Shown here: positions 23,105 to 33,721 of the stretch, one piece after another
Position numbering within the stretch: position 1 is the stretch's first letter
Layout: every line of letters starts with the position of its first letter
NCBI GenBank assembly: GCA_963681505.1
Contig: OY811977.1
Location: 8,147,181-8,211,180, forward strand
DNA from: Eunapius fragilis
Taxonomy: Eukaryota; Porifera; Demospongiae; Spongillida; Spongillidae
Length of the DNA: 64,000 nt
Direction: 5' to 3'
The notes under the pieces: model-generated
Databases searched by the model: none
Seen by the model: the letters and a program-made list of their open reading frames with translations, nothing else
What the model was told of the DNA's origin: nothing
Position numbers and translations under genes: made by a program

Positions 23105-24050
23105 ATGGAAGCAAGAGTGAGAAAAGTAACATTCACCTTCATGACAACTTTGGACCATCCAAAGTGCTGCCTGATCATTTGGTTAGTCATTAATGAAGTT
23201 GTAATTATGTACATTTACATGGTTATAAACATGCTCCTTATATATCAAGGAAGATTATGTACTTATCTGGGTACTGTTACAAATGCATATATGATGCGTG
23301 GATATGGCATATCATATGTTTATGAAGTTTTGATTCCTGAGGTGGGTTCAAATATTTATCAAATTTTCCACCTAGATACACATGTACATGTAGCTTGTTT
23401 TTGCTTTGACCTACAGTTTTATACTCGGATGGATAAAAAGCATAAATTTGTGAGCTCTACTGGTTCAGAAAGTACTGAGCTAGCAAAGGCTGATGATGAT
23501 GATGGAGTAGATGATGACGTTGATGCTGATAGTGATGATAATGAAGGTATCACAATGCAATTATGATGAGGGGTAATTAAGATATATGTTTTAATGTCAT
23601 GTATTTATCACTTCTTGTAAAATGTAAGATTCATTCATAATTATGATAGCCCTTAGTACATGTAGCAATGATTTATTTTGTCTCAGTTTAGTAGCTTGTT
23701 TTTAGCTATGTATGTTGTATTTAAAGCTCGTTTTGGCAAAGTAATATATTTTTATTGTGTAATGTCTTACTTGTATAGGGCAGTATAGTGGCAGATTTGG
23801 AAGCTCCTTCAAGCACCTCATAGCACGTATTGACGCAGACAAGCATTACCACTGCAATGCTGAAAGAATGAAAAATTTGTATCTGGTCTGCAAGAATATG
23901 AAAAAAATTTAATGTTGGAGACCTAGTGTTTGTTAGAATCCCTAGAATTGATTGGGCCCGTACAGACACTAGACGATTACCATGCATTGTTGTGGAGAAG
24001 ACTTAAAAAGCATATGTTTCATCACCTCAGGTGTGCACAAGGAGTACTTA
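23105..24050 (+). other. Middle part of the Ginger-like element
   Basis: An acidic low-complexity segment (DDDDGVDDDVDADSDDN, 23491-23545) is followed near 23910-23990 by VGDLVFVRIPRIDWARTD, resembling the DNA-binding tail segment found after this type of integrase. Coding continuity was not established. Confidence 0.45.
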
Positions 24051-24120
24051 AATCCTGCTATCAGGAAAGTGATTTAGAGTTGTATCCTGGTAGTAGCTCA
24101 TCAAATGATGCATTAAAGGG

Positions 24121-24330
24121 GTGAAAGGGTGGAAGGATGAGAAACTCATTAGGTTGCGTGAGGCTTCAAAGAGGCAGAACCCTAGTAATAAATTCTATGG
24201 AGACAATTGCTCATGTCAGAAAGGCTGCTCATCGCAGCGATGTGGTTGTGTCATTAAAGGTAAACCATGCACTAGCCATTGCCATGGAGGTAGGCCATGC
24301 CAAAATGAAGTGGAGCATATTACTCCTAGA
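24121..24330 (+). other. Cysteine-rich CRC/tesmin-like motif in the Ginger-like element
   Basis: The reading CSCQKGCSSQRCGCVIKGK followed by CTSHCHGG and CQN has the C-x-C-x3-C spacing of CXC/tesmin motifs. Such motifs bind zinc and DNA in host proteins. Here it sits between integrase and protease, suggesting a DNA-binding part of the same polyprotein. Confidence 0.6.
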
Positions 24331-24587
24331 CGCTCATCCAGCAACAGCACAATTGAAGGAAAAGATGAAGCAAAGCTTATTTCTCCTGGAAGCGCACCTA
24401 GCAACAGCACAATAAAAGATGAAGCAGAACTAATTACATGTACTTTGGAGGCTCACAGTACAAATCGAGAATATTGCTCATGCAAAATGACTGCTCATCC
24501 AGTTTGTGTCCTGAAAGATAAAAAAATGCAGCATGCAATGGAGGGAAATCATGCAAAAATGAAGCAGAATGTATTAATCCTATTTGG

Positions 24588-25040
24588 GTGTCTGAACTAA
24601 GTTTAAATTTAGATGACAAGAATGCTATCCTTTTAGGTGATTGGTTGACAGACAAACACATCTCTGCTGCTAACCAATTACTTAAAAAGGGATTTTCACA
24701 GTGTAAGGGATTAGACAATCCAATTTTGGGGGAAAATTTTTCATTTCCTATCCTGAGAGGAGAGGGTGTTCTAATGTTACATGTAGATAAATCCCATTGG
24801 ATCTGTGTGTCAACAAGTGGATGTACTTTTAGGGAATTAAATGTATATGACAACCGACTTACCACTCTCTCTCTCTCTCCAGCAACACTTAAGGTCTTCT
24901 TCACTGCACTGAGTAAAAGTGACGTGACTGTCAATATCATGCAATTGCAACAACAGTCTAATGGAAGTGACTGTGGGGTGTATGCAATAGCATGTGCAGC
25001 ATCTTTGTGCAATGGAGATGAGCCATCAGACCAGTGCTGA
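24588..25040 (+). CDS. Ulp1/SENP-type cysteine protease domain (C48) of the Ginger-like element
   Basis: About 150 residues with the full catalytic set of the Ulp1 family: His in KSHWICV, Asp in LNVYDN, Gln in QQQSNGSDCG and the nucleophile Cys in SDCGVYAIA. The family cleaves SUMO-like modifiers or processes polyproteins. It is probably the last exon of the transposon gene, and the part after the stop still resembles a tail. The uninterrupted catalytic core suggests a fairly young copy or retained constraint. Confidence 0.75.
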   Translation: MSELSLNLDDKNAILLGDWLTDKHISAANQLLKKGFSQCKGLDNPILGENFSFPILRGEGVLMLHVDKSHWICVSTSGCTFRELNVYDNRLTTLSLSPATLKVFFTALSKSDVTVNIMQLQQQSNGSDCGVYAIACAASLCNGDEPSDQC

Positions 25041-25454
25041 GATGAGCTGCATCTTCATCTCCTTCAGTGTTTTGAAAGTACCTCTATGTCAGTCTTTCCA
25101 GCTTCAGCTGCAGAGGATGAAAGTCGTGCACAATGTACCACCACAGTCCTAAATGGTACCAGTCTACTGCATTTGTCACCTTCCATGGCACAAGGAAGAT
25201 ATGATACAGTGTGGGACGTGTATGGAATGGTATCACCCAAGCTGCTTGTCTTTGCCTTACCACATTTTTAAGAGTTCTAAACCATAGCGCTGTTCACTGT
25301 GCTCGGTGTCTCGTGTATAGTACTGTACAATATAGTCCTTTTATTTGTACACGCGCATTCATGATACCAGTCAATGCATCGTTTCACATTTGATGTAATA
25401 AAATCATTCTCCGTTTAAACCATCGCTTATACATGTACATGTACATATTTATAC

Positions 25455-25620
25455 TTTACGCAAGAACAATCCCAGGATTGTCCCGATCCATGGTTTGCGC
25501 ACGCGCAATCCGAGGATTGCGCGGTCAATCCATGGTTTGTGGTACAAACCATGGATCCAGGGTTTGCGCAGGACAATCCCGGGATTGCGCAAATCCATGC
25601 TTCGCGCATAACATATATAC
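25455..25620. repeat. Right terminal repeat with stacked palindromes
   Basis: The end contains several palindromes in a row: ACAATCCCAGGATTGT, GCGCAATCCGAGGATTGCGC, CCATGGTTTGT with its inverted partner ACAAACCATGG, and CAATCCCGGGATTG. The outer part is the inverted match of 20691-20760. These are likely transposase-binding or cruciform-forming sites. Confidence 0.75.
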
Positions 25621-25812
25621 TACTAGGGCAATTTCGGCTCAATTGGCAATGTTTCATGTGATGGAATTCAATTTTTGGCCTATATCCAGCGCGTCGCATG
25701 ATATTGAAAAATGAACGTCGTCTTTATGAATATAAAGAACAGTGCTCAATCCGAAGCAAATAATGGTTTGAAAGCAGTGCCGACCTGAATCACCAGAATC
25801 TACCGTTTGTAA

Positions 25813-26405
25813 GGAACGCGTATACCACGTAGGCGTATGCATGTTTCATTGCATCCTTATAAAGTACATCCATACCATGGTGTGATAGCACCTACTGTAC
25901 TCGAAGCTGCGAACAGTATATTTGTTGTGGTGTATGGTCATGGTGCATGTGGTGTGTTCGTGAGTGTGTATCATGTGCGCGTGTGTATACTTATTAACAA
26001 TAGTGTTTTTACCATAATCCCCTCCCCTCTAAATAAGGGCATACATACACATGCGCATATGAGATGCAAAGCTACATGGTTACAACCATGAATGGACAAA
26101 ATAATGTGACAGCACGGTAAACACCGGCATTATACGTTGCAACCCCATGAAAAGATAATTGCCGTACGCGTGTGATTACTGTAACATTGCATCCTCGCAC
26201 GGAACGCGTACACCATGTAGGCGTGTACGTCCGTACATATAGGTAACATTGCATCCGTATAGTCTATTTGATATAATGGTGTAATATCACGTACTGAACT
26301 CGAAGCTGCCAACAGTACATTGTTATTTTTATTGGTGTGGTTAATTGCCATGGTGTGTGATCGTTCGTGTACATGTACACGCGTGTGTGCTTAATAGTGT
26401 TTTTC
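25813..26405 (+). repeat. Diverged direct duplication of about 200 bp
   Basis: Segments 25813-26012 and 26198-26405 share, in the same order, GGAACGCGTA.ACCA.GTAGGCG, CATTGCATCC, ATGGTGT.ATA.CAC.TACTG, CTCGAAGCTGC.AACAGTA and a final AATAGTGTTTTT. The copies lie about 385 bp apart. Not coding. Confidence 0.7.
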
Positions 26406-26427
26406 ACTTTCTACCAACACTTACATA

Positions 26428-26713
26428 CAAATGATAAAAACATTCTCTATGCGAGAAGGTTGGTGGTATATAGGAATCAAAGGCGGTGGTGGTGTAAAAA
26501 GCAAAGGAACAAGACTTGTGATTGAAATGGAAAAATGAAATAGACCTACATGTATATTAGCAGCATGTTGTCATGTTTAATTTTGTGTGCTAATATAGGT
26601 CTATTTCCTTTTCAATCACAAGCCTTGTTCCCTTGCTTTTTACATCACCACCACCGCCTTTGATTCCTATATACCACCAACCTTCTCGCATATACAATGT
26701 TTTTATCACTTGT
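26428..26713. mobile_element. Foldback MITE, family H, copy 1
   Basis: A near-perfect hairpin of about 285 bp. The arms share AAAAACATTCTC, TATATAGGAATCAAAGGCGG, a GGTGGTG.TGTAAAAAGCAA block and AATAGACCTA, with a loop near 26550-26590. Copies 3 and 4 have the same plan (47961-48254, 59054-59339), and copy 2 (45938-46091) keeps one arm. No coding content. Confidence 0.85.
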
Positions 26714-26923
26714 TTCCTACATTTTTTGGTGGATTTAGTATTGTATTTAGTTCTTGAAACTTATATACCCATGTAGCAAGAATGTCAAATGGCAGTTTTA
26801 TTTTAGAATCTCGTGGCCATGCAATTTTTTGAGGTGTGGGTGTACCATTAAAACAAACAGTATTACTATTTAAACAATAAGTACAAGTATTTCATTTATA
26901 GCTATAAAACCCAGGAGCGTGTC

Positions 26924-27109
26924 ATGGATCGTCTGGACCAGGATATACTGCTGTATCCAAGATATACAGCATATAGAGCAGGTGGAGCTAATCCTGCAGC
27001 TGGACGTGGAACGACTCCTGGACCTGGACGTGGAGCTGGACCTGGATGTGGAGCAGGTGGAGTGACTCCTGGACCTGGACCTGGAACAGGTGATTCAAAC
27101 AACCGTTAG
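26924..27109 (+). CDS. Possible small Gly/Pro-rich ORF (61 aa) or last exon
   Basis: MDRLDQDILLYPRYTAYR is followed by a GGA/CCT-repeat segment rich in Gly, Pro, Thr and Arg with a single Cys. A TATAAAA lies at 26903-26909, too close to the ATG for a normal promoter. The ACCCAG|GAGCG at 26910-26915 could instead be an acceptor for a terminal exon of an unseen gene. No family recognised; it may be a chance ORF through a repeat. Confidence 0.25.
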   Translation: MDRLDQDILLYPRYTAYRAGGANPAAGRGTTPGPGRGAGPGCGAGGVTPGPGPGTGDSNNR

Positions 27110-28955
27110 TTAAAACATAAAATCATCAAATCCTCCACTGGCAAGCGAAGCCATATAATACATCAGACAAAGATTACGTGTAGCCACCGATCTCATGCTA
27201 TTATCAGATAAACCATGCCACAATACGTTGTCGTCAGCAATTTTGACACTATTATCAGATGTAAACTATGCACCACAATACACATTATTACGAAATTGTT
27301 GTCAGCGAACAGCGTGCACACAGCACTAAAAGTGGAGAGAGACGCAATATCTACCGCTGTAACTGTTGCATAAAATATTCCTTCCATTTTAGCGATCCAC
27401 TATACATGCTATCATTTATGTCCAGATCCAACATTCATGGTGTAACGAACCTTCGGGTGGTCGCTTTGTTGGTCCTTTCAGTAGCGCGCTTGACACCTTG
27501 TCGTGTCTTGTATTGCACTCGTTTGGCATATCTGTAGGTGTACGAGTGGCTAGTTGTTGCCGGGTTTTTTTTTCTGTAAGGCGGTGGTGAGGGGGAGACA
27601 CATTCTAATTGGAGTCTTTTGTTTCACATATATGTGCTATAGACTGTATACCGTAGTATCTGATCGCGTATGTATTTCCACCGACAGAATTCGAAAGTTA
27701 TGCTATACAAGAAGCTGTGGCATAGAAATCAATTCGGTCAAAACAATTATATGCGATAGTGTCGGGTACTTATGTGTATAGTAGTTTTTGGCTTTCATTT
27801 CAAGCTGCGTAACGAATGATAGAGTTGAGAGTAACGCACAGGCGTCATGCAGAAAATGATACCTTGAATATTCGTCAGGAGGCTTCCTATAACGTTATCG
27901 CATATCACTGCTCCATTCCGTTTCTCAACCGTTTGGCAATATGGTTGGACATTTATACATGGAGCCGTAGGGACCCTGAAATCATCAAAAGGGCCTCAGA
28001 TGCTCTTAGATTCAGTGCGTATACGTCTTCCACAGCGTGCAGGAATATTACGAATTTGAATCACGCCCACGACACGTGGCTATTATTAATTAAAATAGCT
28101 AGCTGATGTAATTGGGTATTATACCAAATGAGGTACTATTCGCTTTAGTTAATTGCCCGAACAGTTAGGCGTCTAACAGACACCCGAAGATAACCTGCGG
28201 ACGCATCCTGAAGCAATTGGCACACTTAACATAAACAGATGGCATTCCAATTTCTTTTCCAGAGTTCACTGAGAGACAATTAAGTGTTGCTGAGATTAGT
28301 AACCCGATTACTGAACGGATTGATTGCATGTATTATCTGCACTGCTACAGCCAGATGAGGATAACGAAACGATGATCGCTCAGCAACACACAAATGGCGA
28401 CAAAGAAAGCGCCCCAAAATCTAAGCTAAGCCTCCTAGCCAGTCTTGTTTCCAGACAGTGTCTGCTGTTTTGATGGCAAAGCAGCATGTGAAGCACTTCT
28501 TAGCTTCATGCCAAATCATGATCAAATAGCTTCAAAGTCAGCTAGAAGCACAAGAGAGACAATACCAGTTGTGTGTCTATTAGTAAACTTTCAATACACT
28601 CCAAACTGGTGATACTGTCAAGCACTGTACATGCACCAAATGTTCCATTGTCTACCAGATGCAGGCACTACAGACTGTAGTGAAGTTCCATCGAGGATAT
28701 CAGGCCTGATAGAACATTGCCTGCATGTAGAAATCATCATCAATTATGCTCGAGATCAGCTATATATTGTAGTATTTAAGCCGGAAAGCAGCAATGGGTC
28801 GAAACCGGAAAGCAGCAATGGGTCAAGACTTATGCTGGTAGGAGTTTGGGAAAGAAAGTGTCACCGCAGCTACCATATTGGCTGTCTCCGTTAACAAAGC
28901 GACTAATGACAATGGCTTCAACTTGGCTTCATCGATATGGAGTTCCACTACCTGA
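27110..28955. other. Gene-free stretch
   Basis: No gene could be supported. A perfect 19-bp tandem unit (CCGGAAAGCAGCAATGGGT, two copies) lies at 28781-28824. Other ORFs lack any recognisable pattern. Confidence 0.4.
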
Positions 28956-28963
28956 CTATTTAA

Positions 28964-29215
28964 TATGTCTATTGTCCTGAGTGGCCACCCGGGGGTACAA
29001 TTGGACACCCGGGTGGACAGCAAAAAAAGTTTTTGCCGTTCGGTCATGGAAGGGACCTAGTGGCATTTAAAGGTACTGGCTTATAGAACAAGCCTTTCTA
29101 GGATCGGGCCGAGATAAGTAAGGCTTAAATCCTTTCGATACCCGTAAAACGAGCCGTGCTAGTGGGCCTATCCATTATGCCCGTGCCGGCTGTGCGGTAC
29201 ATTATACGAGCTACG
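28964..29215. repeat. Left terminal inverted repeat of the piggyBac-like element
   Basis: Inverted match to 33520-33717, with imperfect stretches. It contains GGCCACCCGGGGGTACAATT and its overlapping partner GGACACCCGGGTGGACAG, giving a small subterminal palindrome. Confidence 0.85.
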
Positions 29216-29670
29216 GAAGGCGTTTTTTGCTCTCGTTTGGACAGTTCACAGCAAGTAGCTGCTTTGCTTTACTATAGAGTATTTCACCAAGGCCATTGAG
29301 AGCTTCCAGCTCTGTTTTTTTTAAGGGGATTGAGTAGGCTGTAGCATGCACGTGCGCAATTATAACTTTTGTGCCCTATAGAGGCTATAGAAGTAAAATA
29401 AGCTTGGCCAATGGTACGATTGACGTAGTGCAAAGCTACGCAGAAGTCATTTTTAGGGCTAGGCCATGCTGGTAAGTTATATGTATCAGTAGTAGGTCCA
29501 TAAAAATGCATCATTGTCTATAGGTTTTTTATTAAATACTTCTATGGACATTAGAATGTATACGTAAAAGCAGAGATACTAGTGGTGCTAAAAGTTTTAA
29601 GTAAGGAGTGTACACCTCCATATTTAAAAAGGGTACAAGATAGATATGGATTGAGTTGAGACAGCTTCTT

Positions 29671-32190
29671 TCAGTACAGTGAAGAAATGTGGTGGATCAA
29701 GCAATCACGCCCTGTGCCGGAACTGCAAATAACCATGATTGCACCACCAGTACGCTCATAACAGGTGGAACAGAAAAATGCCGCCTTTTTGCTACAGATG
29801 ATGCAGCGTCGTCTTGCACGATAGTTGCATATTGATGTTGACTCTGCAGATTTCCTTTTCTTCTCACCATATGTTGGCAGAGTGTGCAGGGGTTTCAGGG
29901 TGTGAATGGCTTGACAATTTCTAGCATGAACCGATTCCTGTTCATTAGAAAAACCACTTGCCCTAACAGCATAGATATCACTATTGATTAACTGATATGC
30001 CAATCTGTCTACATACTCACGGAAATCAACTCCTGACATTTCTGCTGGATGAATATATCTGGATGCATAGTAGCAATCTGTTACAATCACTCCAAACAAT
30101 GTAGACAAGACCCTGTACACCCAGTTTCGTGTAAGCCAGTGCTGCTCCAACTTCAATATGCCTTGGCGCATGTGATCATGCACATCAATGAAATGGAAGT
30201 TGTCAAAGTAGGAGGCGACAATGTTGCAGCGAGATGTTGTGCGTAGATAAGGATGAGTACTGACCCCTTCATCGGCTGAAACCACCACCTCCTGGCGTGT
30301 ACGTGTTGCAGGAGTACTTGGAAGTGTTGTGCCACAAGTGGACACCAGGTCTTTTCTCTTGCCATCCAACCATCCAACAGCAAATAACTGGTGGCCCTGC
30401 ACATTTGCACTGAGTGCAACATGATCACCCCTTTTGGAAAAGTCATGAGTTCCCATGAATTGCTTCGGATACATTTTATGGGCTGCTTTCACTATGCCAA
30501 TAAAGTATGTACCATGCTGTTTCAAAGCTACTGCTGTGGCTACAGAACTGAAGGCGCTGTCTGCAATAACAATATATGTGCTTTACCATGCCATGGAGCT
30601 GACATGCGTAAAGTTACAGCTGTTCCAGAGCCATATTCCTGTTCATAAAGTTTGCTGCACTGACGCAATGCTCCTTCACAAAGCTCAAGACGCATCATTA
30701 TTGAACTCTTGCAGTCTATAAGTGCCTTTAGCTCTACCCCAACACCCTTTGGTTTTCGCTTTATCTTGGTTTTGTGTGGTATGCCATTCAAAGAGTAGTC
30801 AGCCTCCAGACCCAGCCAGGAACTCATTATTTCATCTAATAGAATAAATGTCCCAGGACTGACAACTTTTGTTCTGTTGGTATTGAAAGCATCAATGAAG
30901 CATTGCACTGGTAGCCACGGGTTATGCAGCAGTTCCAGATCAGAGAACTTGCCAAACTGCAAGCAAGAAAGAATAGCATCATACCTGTTACGGGACATAC
31001 CAAACCTTGTGCCAAATGCAGCAGGCAAACAACAACTTTCAACATGCATCTCAGTCCGCCACAGGTCACGACCTTGTTCTTTGAATAGAGTCCTTGCAAA
31101 GGTTATGCCAAACCACTTCTCCATTTCAGTTGAGGTAGTTGGTGGCAGCCCTCCCTTCTCCAACAGGAGGGATGTGTTCTGAACACAATTGGGCATTATG
31201 TCATAAGGGAACAATAACTTCCAAATGGAATAGAAATTTCCAAAATCAGGAACTACTCCATTGGGGAAGTTGATAATAGAGTTCTTTGGCTGATCCCTGC
31301 ATATGTCCATTGAAATGCATTCTTCTAGTGTCCACTTCAGTCCATGAGCTATCAGAGGATTTGTTGCATCATCCTCTGGAACAGTAGTGCCATTTCCAAG
31401 CAGCTGTCGCATACTCTCATCGGGGATGTCATCAAACATTGGTTGGTCTTCTGTACCAGATTCATCACAGTCATCAATGCTGGTGTCTTGGACTGCTCCC
31501 TGAGTATTTCCTTGCTCTCTATCTTCGTCAAAATTAGACATCAAAGTCTCTTGAGGAGGACATGCCGAAGGCAACTGTAATGGAGGTGCCAACTGTATGA
31601 CAGCTCCAAGTGAGACGACGGCTGCTTCTAAACCGGCTTCACCTCCACCTGATATAGAATCATAGAACATTTCTTCAGTAGTATAATTTATAGCCTATAT
31701 GCTGTTGATAATAAAGTGCATAGCCCCCACAATAGATAGTTTAGAAACTATCTATGCCCCCACATCATCGTCCCTTCCAGCTCCACTGTGCCCACACATC
31801 ATCCTCCCTTCCAGCTCCACTATGCCCCAACGTCATCCTCCCTTCTAGCTCCACTATCACCAAAAGACTTACCTGCAGCAATAAATGCTTGCTTTACTTG
31901 GTGTGGTGAATGTGGAAGGAATGCTGGGTCCCATTGAATGGCTCTAGAAGTCACTTCTTGTGATTTAGAATCCTGTGGGTATCATCAACCTTAGTTAGTT
32001 TCCACATGTAAATGCCATCCTTGCACTGAGGTGCAAAATCTACATGACTTACACCCTCGAATAGGACATGGTACTTGGAAATTGTGCCCTCAGTAACCAC
32101 TTTCTGAATGACCCCTTTTCTGTTCATAAATTTTTTGATCTTACCTAAAATACGGTCATTTTGCTTCAGAGGTTGCTTTTTTGATGGCAT
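29671..32190 (-). CDS. piggyBac-type transposase (DDE_Tnp_1_7), two exons, one frameshift
   Basis: A first exon (from ATG 32190 to donor at 31873) and a second (31648 to 29671) are joined by a canonical GTAAGT..CAG intron. Exon 1 carries KIKKFMNRKGVIQKVV and a chromo-like tail; near 31965 its frame must shift to reach QWDPAFLPHSPHQVKQAF. Exon 2 shows FGMSRNRYDAILSCLQFGKF, the first acidic block LLDEIMSSWLG, GIPHKTKIKRKPKG and, after a one-base frame change near 30585, VIADSAFSSVATA, then LSTLFGVIVTDCYYASRY. It ends with a zinc-type CIICSKKAAFFCSTCYE. These are the usual order for piggyBac transposases. The copy is disabled but recent. Confidence 0.85.
31765..31857. repeat. Minisatellite of about 33 bp in the transposase intron
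   Basis: About three tandem units of the form CATCATCCTCCCTTCCAGCT followed by CCACTATGCCCCA. Confidence 0.75.
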
Positions 32191-32569
32191 CTTTGGGAGT
32201 ACGTAACTACCTGCGCGCCGTTTTGAATACTACTGACGTCCGTAAAATTTGGTAGTAAAATTAATAGTACAACTTACACTGTATATGTACTAGTACTATA
32301 TGTAACGTTGAAAAAGCTTAGTTCTGCCGACTTCTAGCTAGGTGTACATGTACGTGTACTACGAAAAGTGGGCGGGACTGGTTATACATTATAATCGATG
32401 TATGGCATAATAATGTGCGCGGCGGTGGCGTGGAAACAAGGCCAGAATTGTATTGTGTGGCCCTAATACGTCGCTTTGAACAATGAAAAACCCTCTCCAA
32501 TCATACTGTTAGCCAACCAAGCTTATTTTAGCTTTCACTATACACCATTTCGCCATTTTGGCTATTTAT

Positions 32570-33511
32570 AGCTACGTAAGGTAAGTTTTTTTTGCCAACG
32601 TTCATACAGATAGTAAAATAGCTGTTTCTCTGGACTAGTGTTTGTCAACTAAAAGTGATTGAGAGCTTTCAGCTGTCTGTTTAGGCCTATGTTTAAAAGG
32701 TCGTAAAGTCTATACGCGTACTACATGTCCATCTAAACATACAGGGCCGCCGGAGCCGGGGCGGCTGGGGCGGCTACGGCCGCTCCACTTTTTACGGGTA
32801 CATTTATAATTATTAATTAATCACAATTACATACTTACGCTTAATATAATTATGAATAACCTACCAGCTGTCTTTAACCAGAGATCATATATGATCTCTG
32901 CTTTAACTACCCTGAGATGTCTTCGAATTCTTCCAAACCAGTAGTTCTGGTCAATTGGAGCTTCTGTCGCAGGTCACGAAATTGGTCAGTCTACTACTTG
33001 TAATGCCTGCTACTAATGCTGAAACTAAGCGATCGTTCAGTGCTATACGACGAATCAAGAGTTAACGACGATCAACAATGTCACAGCAGCGGCTCAATCA
33101 CCTTATGGTGTTACATGTGCACAGCGATCACACAGATAAACTCAATCTGGTTGACGTAGCTAACGAGTTCATTGCAGACAACGAATATAGGAGACAAGTA
33201 TTTGGGAACGGATTTAAAGAAACTGATTTGTAGATATATTAAAGTGTACTTTATTAAATGTGTACTTTTTAAGTGATTTGTAGAGATTAATAATCGTTTG
33301 TTATGTAACTTTTAATAATTTATTACGTTGTTGATCATGAATATTAATGAGCCGCCCCATTTATGTTATCCTTCCGGCGGCCCTGACATAGGCCTAAACA
33401 GACAGCTGAAAGCTCTCAATCACCTTTTGTTGACAAACACTAGTCCAGAGATACAGTGATTTTACTATCTGTATGAACGTTGGCAAAAAAACGTACCTTA
33501 CGTAGCTCGAC
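32570..33511. repeat. Internal palindrome in the right half of the piggyBac-like element
   Basis: The arms 32570-32695 and 33386-33511 are inverted copies. Both contain GTTTGTCAAC/GTTGACAAAC, GATTGAGAGCTTTCAGCTGT and TGTTTAGGCCTATGT or their complements. The hAT remnant occupies the space between them. Confidence 0.85.
32742..33385 (+). mobile_element. hAT transposon remnant inside the palindrome
   Basis: Perfect 13-bp terminal repeats (CAGGGCCGCCGGA and its complement) flank 644 bp. ACATA lies directly on both sides (32737-32741, 33386-33390). The interior encodes the hAT C-terminal dimerisation segment (VMPATNAETKRSFSAIRRIK, then LNHLMVLHVH and NEYRRQVFG) with an in-frame stop, and most of the transposase is missing. 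A 5-bp duplication instead of 8 fits the hAT5-type group, from memory. Confidence 0.8.
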
Positions 33512-33529
33512 GTACCGCACGGAGCGTAA

Positions 33530-33717
33530 TGGATACGTCCGTAAGCACGGCTCGTTTTATGGGTATCGAAAGGATTTAAGCCTTACTTATCTCGGCCCGA
33601 TCCTAGAAAGGCTTGTTCTATACTAGGTCCCTTCCATGACCGAACGGCAAAAACTTTTTTTGCTGTCCACCCGGGTGTCCAATTGTACCCCCGGGTGGCC
33701 ACTCAGGACAATAGACA
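33530..33717. repeat. Right terminal inverted repeat of the piggyBac-like element
   Basis: Inverted complement of the left end, including CCGGGTGGCC and ACTCAGGACAATAGACA just inside TTAA. Confidence 0.85.
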
Positions 33718-33721
33718 TTAA

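Larger units (their letters stand above)
20691..25620 (+). mobile_element. Ginger/KRBA2-like DNA transposon with integrase, CRC motif and Ulp1 protease
   Basis: Inverted ends enclose about 4.9 kb. The left (20691-20789) and right (25455-25620) share ATGCGCGAAGCA, ATTTGCGCAATCC and GCGCAAACCCTGGATCCATG. Inside, in order, are an HHCC zinc finger and DDE integrase, a short VGDLVFVRIPRIDW segment, a cysteine-rich CRC motif and a Ulp1-type protease. Integrase plus added protease or zinc domains is known for Ginger-type cut-and-paste transposons. The copy appears broken in places, though the protease looks whole. The expected TGTNR terminus of classical Ginger1 is not evident, so subfamily is open. 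Confidence 0.75.
28960..33721 (-). mobile_element. piggyBac-like DNA transposon bounded by TTAA, with nested insertion
   Basis: TTAA occurs at both ends (28960-28963 and 33718-33721), the hallmark duplication of piggyBac. The ends are long inverted copies: the left holds TGTCTATTGTCCTGAGTGGCC and the right its complement, and the match goes on through the ACCCGGG blocks and ATCGGGCCGAGATAAGTAAGG to about 250 bp. The transposase gene is on the minus strand. The right half contains a palindrome of about 120-bp arms with an hAT remnant near its centre. Confidence 0.88.

Noticed and set aside
24434-25012. 192-residue minus-strand ORF
   Set aside because: It is the antisense of the Ulp1 protease, whose catalytic motifs are on the plus strand.
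26924-27109. Collagen-like protein
   Set aside because: The Gly-x-x pattern is irregular, the ORF is only 61 residues and it can be explained by a GGA/CCT repeat; kept only as a low-confidence ORF.
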